A stretch of DNA of 64,000 bases from contig JAGTTD010000015.1 in assembly GCA_018398585.1 (NCBI GenBank), positions 6,329,001-6,393,000 of the forward strand. The letters are read 5' to 3'. Under the pieces are notes generated by a model. It was given only the letters and a program-made list of their open reading frames with translations. It was not told where the DNA came from and made no database searches. Shown here piece by piece: positions 1 to 10,424 of this stretch (position 1 is its first letter; every line of letters starts with the position of its first letter). The position numbers were made by a program, and so were the translations under genes. This stretch comes from Simmondsia chinensis. Its lineage: Eukaryota; Streptophyta; Magnoliopsida; Caryophyllales; Simmondsiaceae.

Positions 1-1
1 T

Positions 2-2446
2 CGTCATTTGAGCCTTGGTGGAAAGCAATATGGACTTGTAATTGTTGATGATTACTCCCGCTTTACTTGGGTCCTATTCCTTTCCCATACGAGTGAAGTA
101 TTTGATAAATTTGAAAATTTTTGTAAAAAGGTGCAAAATGAAAGCGATTTGAAAATTATTTCGGTTAGAAGCGACCATGGAAGGGAATTTGAAAATGATG
201 ATTTTGAAATTTATTGTGATTACTTTGGAATTGATCACAATTTTTTGGCACCTCGAACTCCTCAACAAAATGTAGTGGCTAAAAAAAAAAATAGAACTCT
301 TGAAGAAATGGCAAGAACAATGATTTGTGAAAATAACTTGCCTAAATCTTTTTGGGCCGAAGCCGTCAACGCCACTTGCTATATTTTAAATCGAGCTTTA
401 ATAAGACCAATTTTAAAGAAAACACCATATGAGCTTTATAAAGGTAGAACGACAAATATTGCATACTTTAAACCTTTTGGGTGCAAATACTTCATTCACA
501 ACAACGGCAAAACAAATCTTGGAAAATTTGATTTACGAGTTGATGAAGGTATTTTTATTGGATACTCTTTAACAAGCAAAGCATATAGAGTCTATAATAA
601 AAAGACAAAGGTTGTAGAAGAGTCTATACATGTAGCTTTTGATGAAACTAATGTCTTGTCCTCTAGAACTCCTTGTGATGACGATGATATAGTAATCAAA
701 CCAATAAACATCACACACTCATCCAATGAGCCAGAAAAGGTTATATCTAACCCTCAAATGTATGAATCAAAAGGAGATAACCAAAATGTTGAATCCTAAG
801 AGGAAAACTTACCACGAGATTAGAAATACTTGAAGGATCACCCAACAAGTCAAATCATTGGTGATCCCTCTCAAGGTGTAAAAACTAGGCATGCATTAAC
901 GGAATATTGTCATTTAGCCGCATTCATATCTCTTGAAGAACCCAAGAACATAAAAGAAGCTCTTAATGACGCAAATTGGATAATGGCAATGGAGGAAGAG
1001 CTCAACCAACTCAAGAGAAGTGATGTATGGGAACTTGTAGATAGACCCCAAGATCATCAAGTCATAGGTACCAAGTGGGTCTGCCGCAACAAGAAGGATA
1101 AGGAAGGTAGCGTGGTAAGAAATAAGGCAAGGTTGGTAGCTAAAGGCTATAACTAGGAAACCTTTGCTCTTGTTGCTAGGCTAGAAGCTATTAGACTCTT
1201 ATGTGCATTTGCTTCATTTAAAGATTTCAAACTTTTTCAAATGGATGTTAAAAGTGCATTTTTAAATGGTCTTATTGTAGAAGAGGTTTATGTTGAACAA
1301 CCACCCAGATTTGAGGATGACAAATTTTCCAATCATGTTTCCAAACTCAAAAAGGCACTCTATGGATTGAAACAAGCTCCTAGAACTTGGTACGAGAAAT
1401 TGAGTTCCTTTTTAATGCAAAATGGATTTTCAAGAGGTGAAGTTGACACCACACTTTTTATCAAACACTCTAAACATGACATTCTTATCGTACAAATTTA
1501 TGTTGATGATATAGTGTTTGGTGCTACTAATCCATCTCTTTGTGAAGAATTTGCAAATCTTATGAGCAGGGAATTCAAAATAAGGATGATGGGAGAACTC
1601 AACTACTTCCTTGGATTACAAATAAAGCAAGGCAAGGAAGGAATTTTCATCAACTAAACCAAGTACATAAAGGAAATACCCAAGAAATTTGGCATGGAAA
1701 ATTCCAAGGCAATAGCAACACCAATGAGCTCAACTCTTAAGTTAGATATAGATGAAAAAGGTAAAAAGTTGGACCAAAAGCTATATCGAGGTATGATCGG
1801 ATCCCTTCTTTACCTTACCGCTAGTAGACCTGATATATTGTTCAGTGTATGTTTATGTGCTAGATTTCAAGCATGTCCCAAGGAATCACATCTATGTGCC
1901 GTGAAAAGAATATTTCGATACCTAGTTGGTACTCCAAATTTAGGCATATTTTACCCTAAATGTGATTCCTTTGATTTAGTTGGATATAGTGATGTGGATT
2001 TTGCCGGATACAAAGTGGACAGAAAATCGACTAGTGGTACTTGTCAATTTCTTGGTCATGCTTTGGTGTCATGGTTTAGCAAAAAGCAAAATTCAGTTGC
2101 TTTATCCACTGCTGAGGCCGAATATGTTGCATGTGGTAGTTGTTGTACTCAAATGTTATGGTTAATGCACCAATTAAATGACTATGGCATTAATATTGAC
2201 CATGCTCCTATAATGTGCGATAATACTAGTACTATATGTTTAACTAAAAATCTGGCTCAACACTCTAGAACAAAGCATATTGAGGTTAGATATCATTTTA
2301 TTCGTGATCATGTGCTTAAGGGAGATGTCATTGTGAAACTTGTTCCCACCAATGAACAATTAGCAGACATTTTTACTAAACCTCTAAGTGAAGAAATTTT
2401 TTGTGATATTAGAACCAGAATTGGCATGTGTAATTTGACTTCTTAA
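2..2446 (+). pseudogene. Sirevirus pol remnant: integrase core, RT, RNase H
   Basis: One reading frame runs from base 2 to the stop at 2444-2446. It starts inside the integrase core (VDDYSRFTWV, then RSDHGREFEN, first and second catalytic Asp). RT follows, with MDVKSAFLNG near 1241 and the catalytic YVDD near 1500. RNase H comes last (DVDFAGYKVDRKSTSG, STAEAEYVA, TKHIEVRYHFIRDH). Stops in the same frame at 797-799, 820-822, 1154-1156 and 1655-1657 look like single C-to-T or G-to-A changes of Gln or Trp codons. About eight codons after the 1154 stop are missing without loss of frame. The third integrase catalytic residue, a Glu in the family's GVVERKNR motif, is Lys here. No product is expected. 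Confidence 0.9.
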
Positions 2447-3125
2447 CTTTGATTGCTTGCATTTGACATTGAGTTCAGACACTCAACATAAAAAAAAGGG
2501 GCTTCAATGGACCAAGTATGCTTATTCAATTCATGGATATAGGAACTTGGACCAATTTTTAAAAATATTTTTTAAAAAAATGAGGAACACACACAGAGAG
2601 AAAAACAGAGCGCCGTTCTGTCTCCTGTGTGTCGACACACAAAGCAGTAGTACTGCTGCTCTGCATCTATGTGTCGACACACAAGGAAAAAAAAAAAATA
2701 CAGAACCCTTTTTTCATGTGTCTTCCTTTCTTTTTCACCCCCCTCTTTCTCTCTGTTTCTCTCTCACTCAAGCCCTTACTCTTTTCTTCCAAAATCTCAT
2801 CAAGATCACCATTTTTCTTCTAATTTCTTCTAAATGTTTACTTAAAATCAAGTTTCTAACTACTTTTTAACATTAAAACCTAAGCATTTTGTCAAAAACT
2901 CATCCTTTTCACAAACCCTAACATAAAACCGAACCTCCACAAATTTTTCTCAAGTTTGTCTGTTTTTCTTGCTCAAAATACTCTATTTTCACTACCATTA
3001 CATCCTTCTTCAACAAAAATCACATTTTTTTTACAAACCCTAACCCTACCTCCGAATTTCTCGCTTCTTTCATTTTTTCACTCGATTTTTTTTCTTGTCG
3101 TCTATTCCCCTTAAGTTCTTCATCA
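2447..3125 (+). other. Sirevirus post-pol untranslated spacer, pyrimidine-rich
   Basis: No convincing coding content lies between the pol stop and the env-like start. The stretch is rich in CT and A tracts and holds two SalI-core palindromes (listed separately). Small open frames here have low-complexity Ser/Phe/Lys composition and match no retroelement domain I recognise. Confidence 0.6.
2626..2681. repeat. Pair of TGTGTCGACACA palindromes in post-pol spacer
   Basis: TGTGTGTCGACACACA lies at 2626-2641 and TGTGTCGACACA at 2670-2681. The same palindrome recurs two to three times in the 3' LTR (7591-7602, degenerate 7611-7624, 7651-7666) and in copy B (from 50331 and from 50391). Recurrence in LTR and post-pol leader suggests a dyad-binding regulatory site. 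The function is inferred. Confidence 0.7.
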
Positions 3126-3639
3126 ATGGGTCGCAAAACCACTGCCAAGAAGAAATCTGGACACACTGAAGGGGCTTCTTCTTCTTGAGGTCCTAGCTCG
3201 GTAAGTTCCTCTAACCCCTTCTTCAAAAAGGAGGTATTATTCGGTAGATTAGTTGACTGGACTTGGATTAGGACTCATAACTTGGGAGAATTAGTTTTTT
3301 TGTCTGAAGGAGTGGGTTGGATTGAAATTTTCTCTATAAAGGAACCGGTATATCCGGAATTAGTAAGAGAATTTTATTTTAACTTAAATATTCTAAAACT
3401 ACTCCTTTAGAACTATCCTCTGTTATTTCAGGTCAAGAAATCAAAATTACTACTGATTATATCAATGATTTACTTGGCTTTGATTTTTGTATAGAGGATG
3501 AATTTAATTTTCCTCAAGAACTCCACCAATTCTCACTCACCGAATCTCACCGACACTCCTTACTTCGTCGCGTTTGGGGTGAAGTACGACTCTCCAACCC
3601 ATCGAGGCCTAACTCCAATGATTTGGGTGTTAGGAACAG
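3126..3639 (+). pseudogene. Sirevirus env-like / plant-transposon-protein ORF remnant, N-terminal part
   Basis: The ORF starts at ATG 3126 with a short Lys/Ser-rich head (MGRKTTAKKK) and meets an in-frame TGA near 3186. After that it reads through LVDWTWIRTH and VYPELVREFYFNL, a motif typical of the post-pol putative plant transposon protein of Sireviruses. It continues through a frame break near 3400 into ISGQEIKITTDYINDLLG. At 3640 it is cut by a solo LTR, and matching coding sequence resumes at 5786. Its role in the intact element is unknown; env-like is a positional label. It is broken by stop, frameshift and insertion. Confidence 0.72.
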
Positions 3640-5781
3640 TGTCCTGAAATTCAGATTTATTCTGGATATATTATTTTAATTAATAAATAAAATTAAAGTC
3701 CCAGTCGTTTCCTAGTTAAATTCGTGTATGTGAGCATTTATACTGCATGTAATTTTCTTTCGGGAGGCATCCATGAGATGGGTGTAGTCCTCAGACTACA
3801 ATTTACATGTTTGTTCTAAGTGGTTTATGAGACTAAGCCACAGATAAACTTGGAACAAATGATAGGATTGTAGTTTGAAAAACTCATAGTCGAAGACAAG
3901 TCTGGACCACTTGTATATTGAGACTATAACGTGACACTTTAGATAGCTTGTCTTGGTCATGTGGATGGAGATCCAAAAGTGTTAGGTTAGTGTGTTTGAC
4001 ACACTGAGTTGGACCATGTGGGTTACTTATTTCTAAACTAATATCGGAGATGAGTGATTCGCATTGTACTATTTGAATGACGACTCTAAATCATGAGGGT
4101 ATTCTGGACTTGTGCATGGAGCGTTAGTTACTTTGGTGTACCATAAGTAAGGTCTAAAACGAATGACTGAAATCTCACGTACACTGGGTAGCGGCGTGAA
4201 GTGTGACAAGGATCAGGTATTCAATAGGAAATCTACAGTCTCTTATGAGATACAGATGTCCCCTTTGTTAATTTGCAAATATTTGAATGGTTCGGAAACT
4301 TTGGCCAAAGTATTCCAAGTGTTTGACATTTGGAATTTATACTGTGATTATGTTCAAGTATAAATGAATTATTCAGTGAAGGGTGAGTCGGTAACTAATG
4401 GAGAAGCTGTGAGAAGGATAATGGTAGTAGTTATATTTATCCTTTGTCATAGACATCTAGTGGAGGGGATGTTGTCATCAATACAGTATATTAGGGAGAT
4501 ATCGAATAAATAATTTAAGTATGGAGTGCAGTAAGATTTATTTAGTGGAATTAAGTCTCATTAAATAGTAATTAAATTAATATCATGAGATGATTTAATT
4601 TAACCCATTTGGAGCTAGATTTAAATTGTCTCCAAGGTCCCTACACAAGCCTCTGTATTTATTTCCATTAGAAAAATATTAAAGAATTCGTGAGATGAAT
4701 TATTTGTTCATAATATGGGTAAATTAATTTTGCCAAACATTATTCATAAGATGAATAAAAGTAGAAAATTATAAAATAAAATAATTTTGACAAATTAAAA
4801 TTCATAAGATGAATTTTTACATGTGAGAAACAAAGCAAAATAAAATAAAATAAAATAAATCGCGTTTAAAACCTGCACAGTGGCGATCCGTGTAAACCGG
4901 ATCCAACGAACCAGCGCGTGACACGCCCACTAGGGCCATCCCCGTGCCCACGAGGGAACCAATCATGCGGCGACACGTGGCACTCGGTGATAGGCCAAAG
5001 CACGCGTGAGCTGGACATTGAAACGCTGCGTTTTAATTGCTTTTTTAAACAAAACGATGCATTTTGATTTTAATTGGGCGGTTCCCACATCGAAAAAGCA
5101 AATTTTTTTCGCTCCGGTATATTCTTATAAATAGAGGGGCTTATTCCGAGGTTTGGCATTAGAGTCAAAATATTTATTTAGGGTTTCTAAAATTGTTTCA
5201 GAGATCCAATTTAATATTTTTTGGAGCCCACCCTCCGGGCAATTCGAAGTCATTGCGTAGAAGGTCTCGGGGTCTCGGTTTTGAAGAATATTATTGTCTT
5301 TTTGGGTTTCTATATTACTGGAGCAACTCCAGGTGCGTTCTTCTTCCTTTATTCTTTTTCGCTTTTCTATTTATTTACAATATTTGTTATTGTACATGTT
5401 TAAGTTTATGTATTATTATGAATATATTAGAGTAAAAGGCCTGTAGATCTAAATTAAAAATTTAGATCTGTCGATTTAAATTATGAATTTGAGTCAGTAG
5501 ATTTAAAATTAGAAATTTTAAATCAACCCTAGGTTCAGAGTTATGAATTCTAAACTTGTTCCACTGCGTAATCTTTAGGGAGAATTTTTGAAATTCATCC
5601 CAGTAACCATTATTAGGGCAAAAGGTTTATAGAGATAAACTTATTCCCGGGAACTCTCGCACGTGAGGTGTCACGAAGCGTGACTCTCCGACCGGGGGCT
5701 TAGGTAGAAAGAAGAGTCTCCTACTTTAAGTGCTCTAATAGGTGCCTATTGTTGTGGCCATACTTGAGAACTGTGAACCCA
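3640..5781. mobile_element. Solo LTR (~2.1 kb) inserted in the Sirevirus env-like ORF
   Basis: The segment begins TGTCCTGAAATTC and ends GAACCCA. It is flanked by AACAG at 3635-3639 and (A)ATAG at 5781-5785, a near-perfect 4-5 bp target duplication. Removing the segment and one duplicate restores frame continuity of the env-like ORF across the junction, which fixes both ends. It holds a TATA box (TATAAATAG, 5126-5134) and no coding domain, so a solo LTR or LARD-like remnant fits best. No family could be assigned. Orientation, judged from the TATA box and TG..CA ends, is probably plus. Confidence 0.72.
5126..5134 (+). promoter_or_regulatory. TATA box of the solo LTR
   Basis: TATAAATAG, followed by GGGGCTTATTCC, lies in the last third of the LTR as expected for a U3 promoter. 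Transcription would start about 30 bases downstream. Confidence 0.55.
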
Positions 5782-5785
5782 ATAG

Positions 5786-6465
5786 TCGGCATCAGAGTTT
5801 ATTTTTCAGCAAAATTCATATGTTTTTCCCAACTTTAGGAGTGGTTCTTAAGCTAGCACATAAAATCATTTGTATGAACATCACTCCTAGGTCGGGTGGC
5901 TTTGACTCGGTCTCTAATTTACTTCTATTTTTTGCTATCTACACTCCTCGAAGGGAAGAAAATAAATTTAGGGGATTTAGTCTTAAAATACATGTTCCAC
6001 ATTCACACTAGAAAGACTAATCCCACATATGGGATGCTTCTTACCCGCATTTTCCGACAATATTTAACCCGCTCATCTTTTCAAAACCCCATTCCCTATC
6101 AAGATGACTCTATAGAGATATCCTTGAAGAAAATGGGCTTCAAATTTTGAAATAACAAATGGGTAAAGAAGCAACGAGGAGCTAGAAGGGTAGACATAGA
6201 AGAGGAAATAAGAGCCGAGGATGAAGAAGAAGAGAATTTTGATGAAGGGGGAAATGGGGATAACGAGCTAGAATCCCAGCCCAGACCTCAAAAATGAAGG
6301 AGTTTAGATGAAAGACTTACTTCTGTGGAAGTTCAATTAGCTTCCATACAAGAAAGTCAGTCTTCGCTACACTCTCAATTTGAAGAGTTCCGCCAAGAAC
6401 ATCGATCTACAATGCAAAAATTGTTTGACTTTTTATCTTGTAGACTTCGACCCCCTACCCCTTAG
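5786..6465 (+). pseudogene. Sirevirus env-like ORF remnant, C-terminal part with coiled coil
   Basis: After the solo LTR the frame resumes through HQSLFF and NITPRSGGFDSVSNLL. One frameshift leads into KINLGDLVLKYMFHIHTRK and MLLTRIFRQY, motifs typical of the post-pol protein of Sireviruses. After stops near 6150 and 6296 there is an acidic stretch (EDEEEENFDE). The end is a heptad-like coiled coil (LDERLTSVEVQLASIQESQ) closing at the TAG near 6463-6465. Highly charged tails with a short coiled coil are usual in these proteins. No transmembrane segment is visible in the tail. Confidence 0.72.
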
Positions 6466-6923
6466 GTCTTTTTTCCCCCCTATTTTCACAAACTTGGAGC
6501 CACATTTTTCCATATGGTACAATCATGTTTAATCTTATACACTTTATGGATGCTCTTCTTTATTCTTCATGTGCGCATTAATGTTCTAATTGTCATATTC
6601 CATCTCTCCCCTTGTGCTTTTTGTTGAAGACAAAAGGGGAGAAAAATTGGTGTACTGATATATAGTATTCATGCTACTTATGTGTGTGTTTGATTGATTG
6701 AGAAATGTCGAAAATATGATGATGTTAATATACCGAATGTATGATTCCTAAAATGCACCAACTTAGGGGGAGCAATTGCGTTTGAACCTTAATCATGATA
6801 AACATTGCTCCATAAGTTCACAGTCATGTGTAAGAGAATACTCTAATGGTGAAATCTATGCTTCAACTTTCACATTTTCAAGAGAAAACACCAAATGTTT
6901 GTCACCATCAAAAAGGGGGAGAT
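6466..6923 (+). promoter_or_regulatory. Sirevirus 3' noncoding region with repeated polypurine tracts
   Basis: Three purine tracts are visible: GAAGACAAAAGGGGAGAAAA (from 6627), TTAGGGGGAGCAA (near 6763) and CAAAAAGGGGGAGA (6909-6922). The last ends one base before the LTR, so it is the functional plus-strand primer. Multiple polypurine tracts upstream of the 3' LTR are a known hallmark of Sireviruses. Confidence 0.8.
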
Positions 6924-7758
6924 TGTTGGCCCTAAAGCCAATATTATTGTAATTTTGATGACAACAAGCATTTAGTGAGTCATGGGATTTAAATTTTTCT
7001 AATCTTGTTTTAAGTGACTTATAAGAAAGCTAGGCACATCAAGATTAATCATGACTATGAAGCTTTCCAAAAGATGATAAATCAAGAGGAAAAGATAAAA
7101 GCTGAAGAGAAGATTTATCCAAATTGAAGAGAACGTGATCCGAGTCCGAGCATCCTAAAGTTATTTATTTTTATTGTCTAGGACCTAGGATTGGGATATA
7201 TCAATTGAGTCCAAATCTGAATATTGATATGTGATGCTCTTACAAAAATGTTTTTGAAAAATATTTTAGCAAGTTGATTTATCAAATTTTATTTGAAAAA
7301 TATTCAAGTCAAAATTAAACCAATCTAGTTTATCAATAAAAATATTTTTTAAGATTGGTACTTTGAAAAGTATGATCAAATCAAATAAAGATAAAATTTT
7401 AATGGGTGATGATTTAGCTTGATTTATGAAACCAATCATTTTTATGATCAAGTAAAGTGGGAAATAAATTCAAAAAATTGAACAAATATAGCAATCAATC
7501 AATCAATTTTTTAACTTAGGAAATGTAATAAAAATAACCCACCACTCAAGCAAATTGATCAAAACGTGTAAATGCATCCGGATAGGTTGAGTGTCGACAC
7601 ACAGATGGTATGTGTCAGCACACAAGCTTACATTAGCCACCAAGAGCTGCTGTGTGTCGACACACAGACTGAAAAAGCACAAAATAGCTACTTTTGACTT
7701 GATTTCTTTCCAAAACCTTTTCCCAACTTTTTGAACGTCTTATTGGCTCTCATTTTCC

Positions 7759-7766
7759 TATAAATA
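7759..7766 (+). promoter_or_regulatory. TATA box of the Sirevirus LTR
   Basis: TATAAATA followed by GGGCTTGAATGC marks the likely U3/R boundary region. It is conserved in copy B at 50499-50506. Confidence 0.65.
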
Positions 7767-8041
7767 GGGCTTGAATGCTTTGGTTGAAATTATCCAATAC
7801 TCTCTAAGCATTCTTGGTTAAAAAGTTCTCTTACATACTTGCGCTTTAAAGGTTTGTTTTTAAGTTTTGTTTAAAACTTTTATTAGAGCATTGCTTGTTC
7901 TCTTATTGTTGATCTTTGAGCTTTATTGGCATATCCTTAGCTTTGGCTAAGCTTGATTAAGAGTCAATTCACTCTTGAACGAGTGAAGAATTTGAGTGCT
8001 TTAATTCTTTCGTTGCTTTATTCAAATTTGTTGCATTGTAA

Positions 8042-8165
8042 AGTTTGGATCTTGAGCCTACGGTTACAAAAGGATCGGTTGTAAAAGGTTGGTCTTGAGC
8101 CTACGTACAAAAAGACCAGTTGTAAAGGTTGGATCGTGAGCCTATTTTTGAAAAGGATCATCGAG
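8042..8165 (+). repeat. Threefold tandem motif in Sirevirus LTR
   Basis: Three imperfect ~40 bp units share GGATCNTGAGCCTA, then a run of ACAAAAAGG and GGTTGTAAA. They lie downstream of the TATA box, so they would be part of the transcript (R/U5). Copy B has the same three units near 50780-50905. Confidence 0.7.
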
Positions 8166-8404
8166 CTTAGTTAAAGGCTAAAGTGACTAAAAGTAGTCAC
8201 TTAAGAAGTGGACTAGCTTTCGGTTTGGAAGTGAACCACTATAAAAATCTTTGTGCATCCCTTTTATTTTTGTCTTTGTCTTTTTCATTTAAAATTTATT
8301 GTTTAGCTTTTTGATTAAATTTTTGGTTCATAAATTTAAAATTTTCATTTATCACTAAGGAACCTAATTCACCTCCCCTTCTTAGGTTGCCATTTGGACC
8401 TTCA

Positions 8405-9142
8405 ATATTGATATGACTTCTGTTACTAGTCCTTTTGATCCAACATTTAAAATAAAGAAAAATGAAGGTGAAAGTGTTTCACAACACAAATATTCTCAAA
8501 CAATTGGTTCCTTATTACATCTAGCTAATCATATTAGACTAGAGATTTCACATGTCATGTCGAGATTAGGTAGATATACACACAACCCAAGTATTATACA
8601 TCGGGTGGCTTTAGAAACGATATTTAATTACCTAAAAGGAAGTTTAGACTATGTGACTCATTATTGTGGTTTTCCTGCTATAACTGAAGGATTTAGTGGC
8701 GCTAACTAGATAGTTGATTCTGATGATACAAAATCTACAAGTGGTTATGTGTTTACACTGGGTGGTGGTGCAGTGTCTTGGAAGTTTGCAAAACAGACAA
8801 TTATTTCTAGTTCCACTATGGAAGCCGAGTTAGTAGGACTAGATGCTGCTAGTATTGAAGTAGAGTGGATCAAACGTTCTATGACTGATATACCATTATT
8901 GCTTGAGACATTGTGGTTTTCCTCCAATTTTGTTACATTGTGACAATCAAGCTATAATAGCTAAGATTAAAAATAAAAACTTTGATGAAAAGAGGAGGCA
9001 CTTGAGGGTAAGGCATGAATCAATAAAGCATTTACTTACACATGGTGTGATTGCTGTTGACTTTGTCAGGTCAGAGGATAATATTGCGGATCTGCTTACA
9101 AAGGGACTGGTGTGCTTACAAGTTATACAATCATCGAGGTGA
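8405..9142 (+). pseudogene. Ty1/copia pol fragment (RT tail and RNase H), copy A
   Basis: The first frame reads MTSVTSPFDPTFK and QTIGSLLHLANHIR, the RT-RNase H linker. After an in-frame TAG at 8707-8709 comes [16 protein letters not shown], the copia RNase H signature, and [14 protein letters not shown] frameshift near 8905-8940 moves to [12 protein letters not shown] and SEDNIADLLTKGL, the RNase H end. Everything upstream is missing because the Sirevirus inserted at 8404/8405. Copy B carries the same TAG and the same frameshift, so both predate the duplication. Confidence 0.85.
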
Positions 9143-9725
9143 ATGCAACTGAAGCCTGAAAAAGTAGTCGCCATAGTGGAAACCCATCTTCAAAGGTATG
9201 GCGACCCATGAATAAGGTTTAACGGGTAAAATTGAAGCTGACAGGTGATTTTAAGAGCACATATTTTATAGTGGAGTATTCCCAGGTTTTATTCATAAGA
9301 TGAGGTGCTCTATTCTGCGATATTAAAGCTGGTTTTAAAACTCTAAATGGACCCAAAGGCATATAGTTTGCGGGGTGATGATCACAAGTTACTCATGGAG
9401 GATCCACCTACGTGAGTGTGGTGGTGAGTTGCCACTGTGGGAACTGGGATATTCCCTAATGACATTCATGAGGTAGGACTCGCGCGTACGACCATAACGC
9501 GCCCCACCGATAGAACCTTAGATTACCAATATTCTATGTGTGTGGTGAATGTAGACCTGGCTAAAGACCTAGTTCAAAGCTCTATTTGCTTCTACGGATT
9601 TTCAGGTTGAAACTCATAAAACTAAATGGGGGTTCAAACTCGGAAGTCATCCACATCTATTAACGGAATAAAAATGCTCACAAATATTTAGTACATTTTT
9701 TAATTTTCTAAATCATATGGGGGAA
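9143..9725 (+). other. 3' noncoding part of the older copia element, with polypurine tract
   Basis: No coding sequence was seen. It ends in the purine-rich ATATGGGGGAA (9715-9725), immediately followed by TGTTGAAAATT, the expected polypurine tract and LTR start. Confidence 0.65.
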
Positions 9726-9783
9726 TGTTGAAAATTAAAATATTTTTTTAATGATTTAAAAAATTAAAAACTATTTTATTTAT

Positions 9784-9840
<57 letters not shown>

Positions 9841-10424
9841 GATTTCAACTTTGAATTTTATATATTAAAATAATTGTTAAAAGATGATTTGGTTAAATGG
9901 GAAATCCCTGCGTTAATGGGGATATCTGTTTGGATTTAGTTGAGTAACGACTGCCGAGTGTATTGCAACGTGGTGGATTCTTATTTCAAATAAATAATAA
10001 TAATTAATAATATTAAAAAAATTTTGAGGTTATAAAAAGGGTTGTACTATGAGTGAAAAAATATCTCCTAGAAAAAACAGTAACTAGTTTTCAATACTCT
10101 CCTTCACCCCTCTCTCTTAAAAAATTGTGAGCTGTGGTGGTTTAGGTTTAGGGATATTTGATTGCTGTATTGATAGAGGTCCAACGGGTTATTGAATCTT
10201 GGGAGAGGAGCGCTTTCAAGTTCAAGCATTGTGATACTCGTGCAAGAGGGACGTTTCCTTTCTAAGGAGAGCACACTTTTGCGCGCCTCAACCCACACAG
10301 GCATTTCTAAACTTTTGCTCTATTTAATTTCAACCTTTAGTTCAATTATTGTTGGTATGTGTTGTTATTAGAGTTTTTTATTAGTCGTTGTAATTTTTGG
10401 TGTTGTATTAGGTAAAATTTTCCA
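9726..10424 (+). repeat. 3' LTR of the older copia element, copy A
   Basis: The start TGTTGAAAATT follows the polypurine tract; the end AAAATTTTCCA is its imperfect inverse. It contains an AT microsatellite (9787-9836) and a TATA box (TATAAAAAGG, near 10030). The right end is placed where LINE-like sequence begins and could be off by several bases. Confidence 0.68.
9787..9836. repeat. (AT)n microsatellite, about 25 units
   Basis: An uninterrupted AT dinucleotide run lies inside the copia LTR. Copy B has a shorter run (about 52526-52567), so the tract changed length after duplication. Confidence 0.95.

Larger units (their letters stand above)
1..8404 (+). mobile_element. Sirevirus-type Ty1/copia retrotransposon, 3' part (5' end outside window)
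   Basis: The order is integrase, reverse transcriptase, RNase H, a long post-pol region with an env-like remnant, several polypurine tracts, then a ~1.48 kb LTR. A post-pol ORF, repeated polypurine tracts and long LTRs are the known signature of the Sirevirus branch of copia. The element is dead: pol has in-frame stops and the env-like region is split by a foreign solo LTR at 3640-5781. Its 3' end lies directly against an older copia RT fragment at 8405, so it inserted into that element. The 5' LTR, gag and protease lie upstream of base 1. Copy B (50217 onward) keeps only the last ~926 bp of the LTR. Confidence 0.88.
6924..8404 (+). repeat. Sirevirus 3' LTR, complete (1481 bp)
   Basis: It starts TGTTGGCCC directly after the polypurine tract and ends GGACCTTCA. 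The end is confirmed by copy B, where the same junction to copia RT sequence occurs at 51142/51143. The LTR contains the TGTGTCGACACA palindromes (7591-7666), a TATA box (7759-7766) and a threefold tandem motif (8042-8165). The direct duplication of the window starts inside it at 7477. Confidence 0.85.

Noticed and set aside
2457..2870. 137-codon frame after Sirevirus pol
   Set aside because: Low-complexity Ser/Phe/Lys composition, contains the regulatory palindromes, and lies in the untranslated spacer.
4163..4363. 66-codon frame in the 3640-5781 LTR
   Set aside because: No domain and located inside an LTR with no internal coding region.
7591..7666. CRISPR-like short spaced repeats
   Set aside because: Only two to three short palindromes, irregular spacing, eukaryotic LTR context.
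9787..9836. AT dinucleotide run as an origin or matrix-attachment site
   Set aside because: A length-variable microsatellite inside an LTR explains it; no supporting motif.
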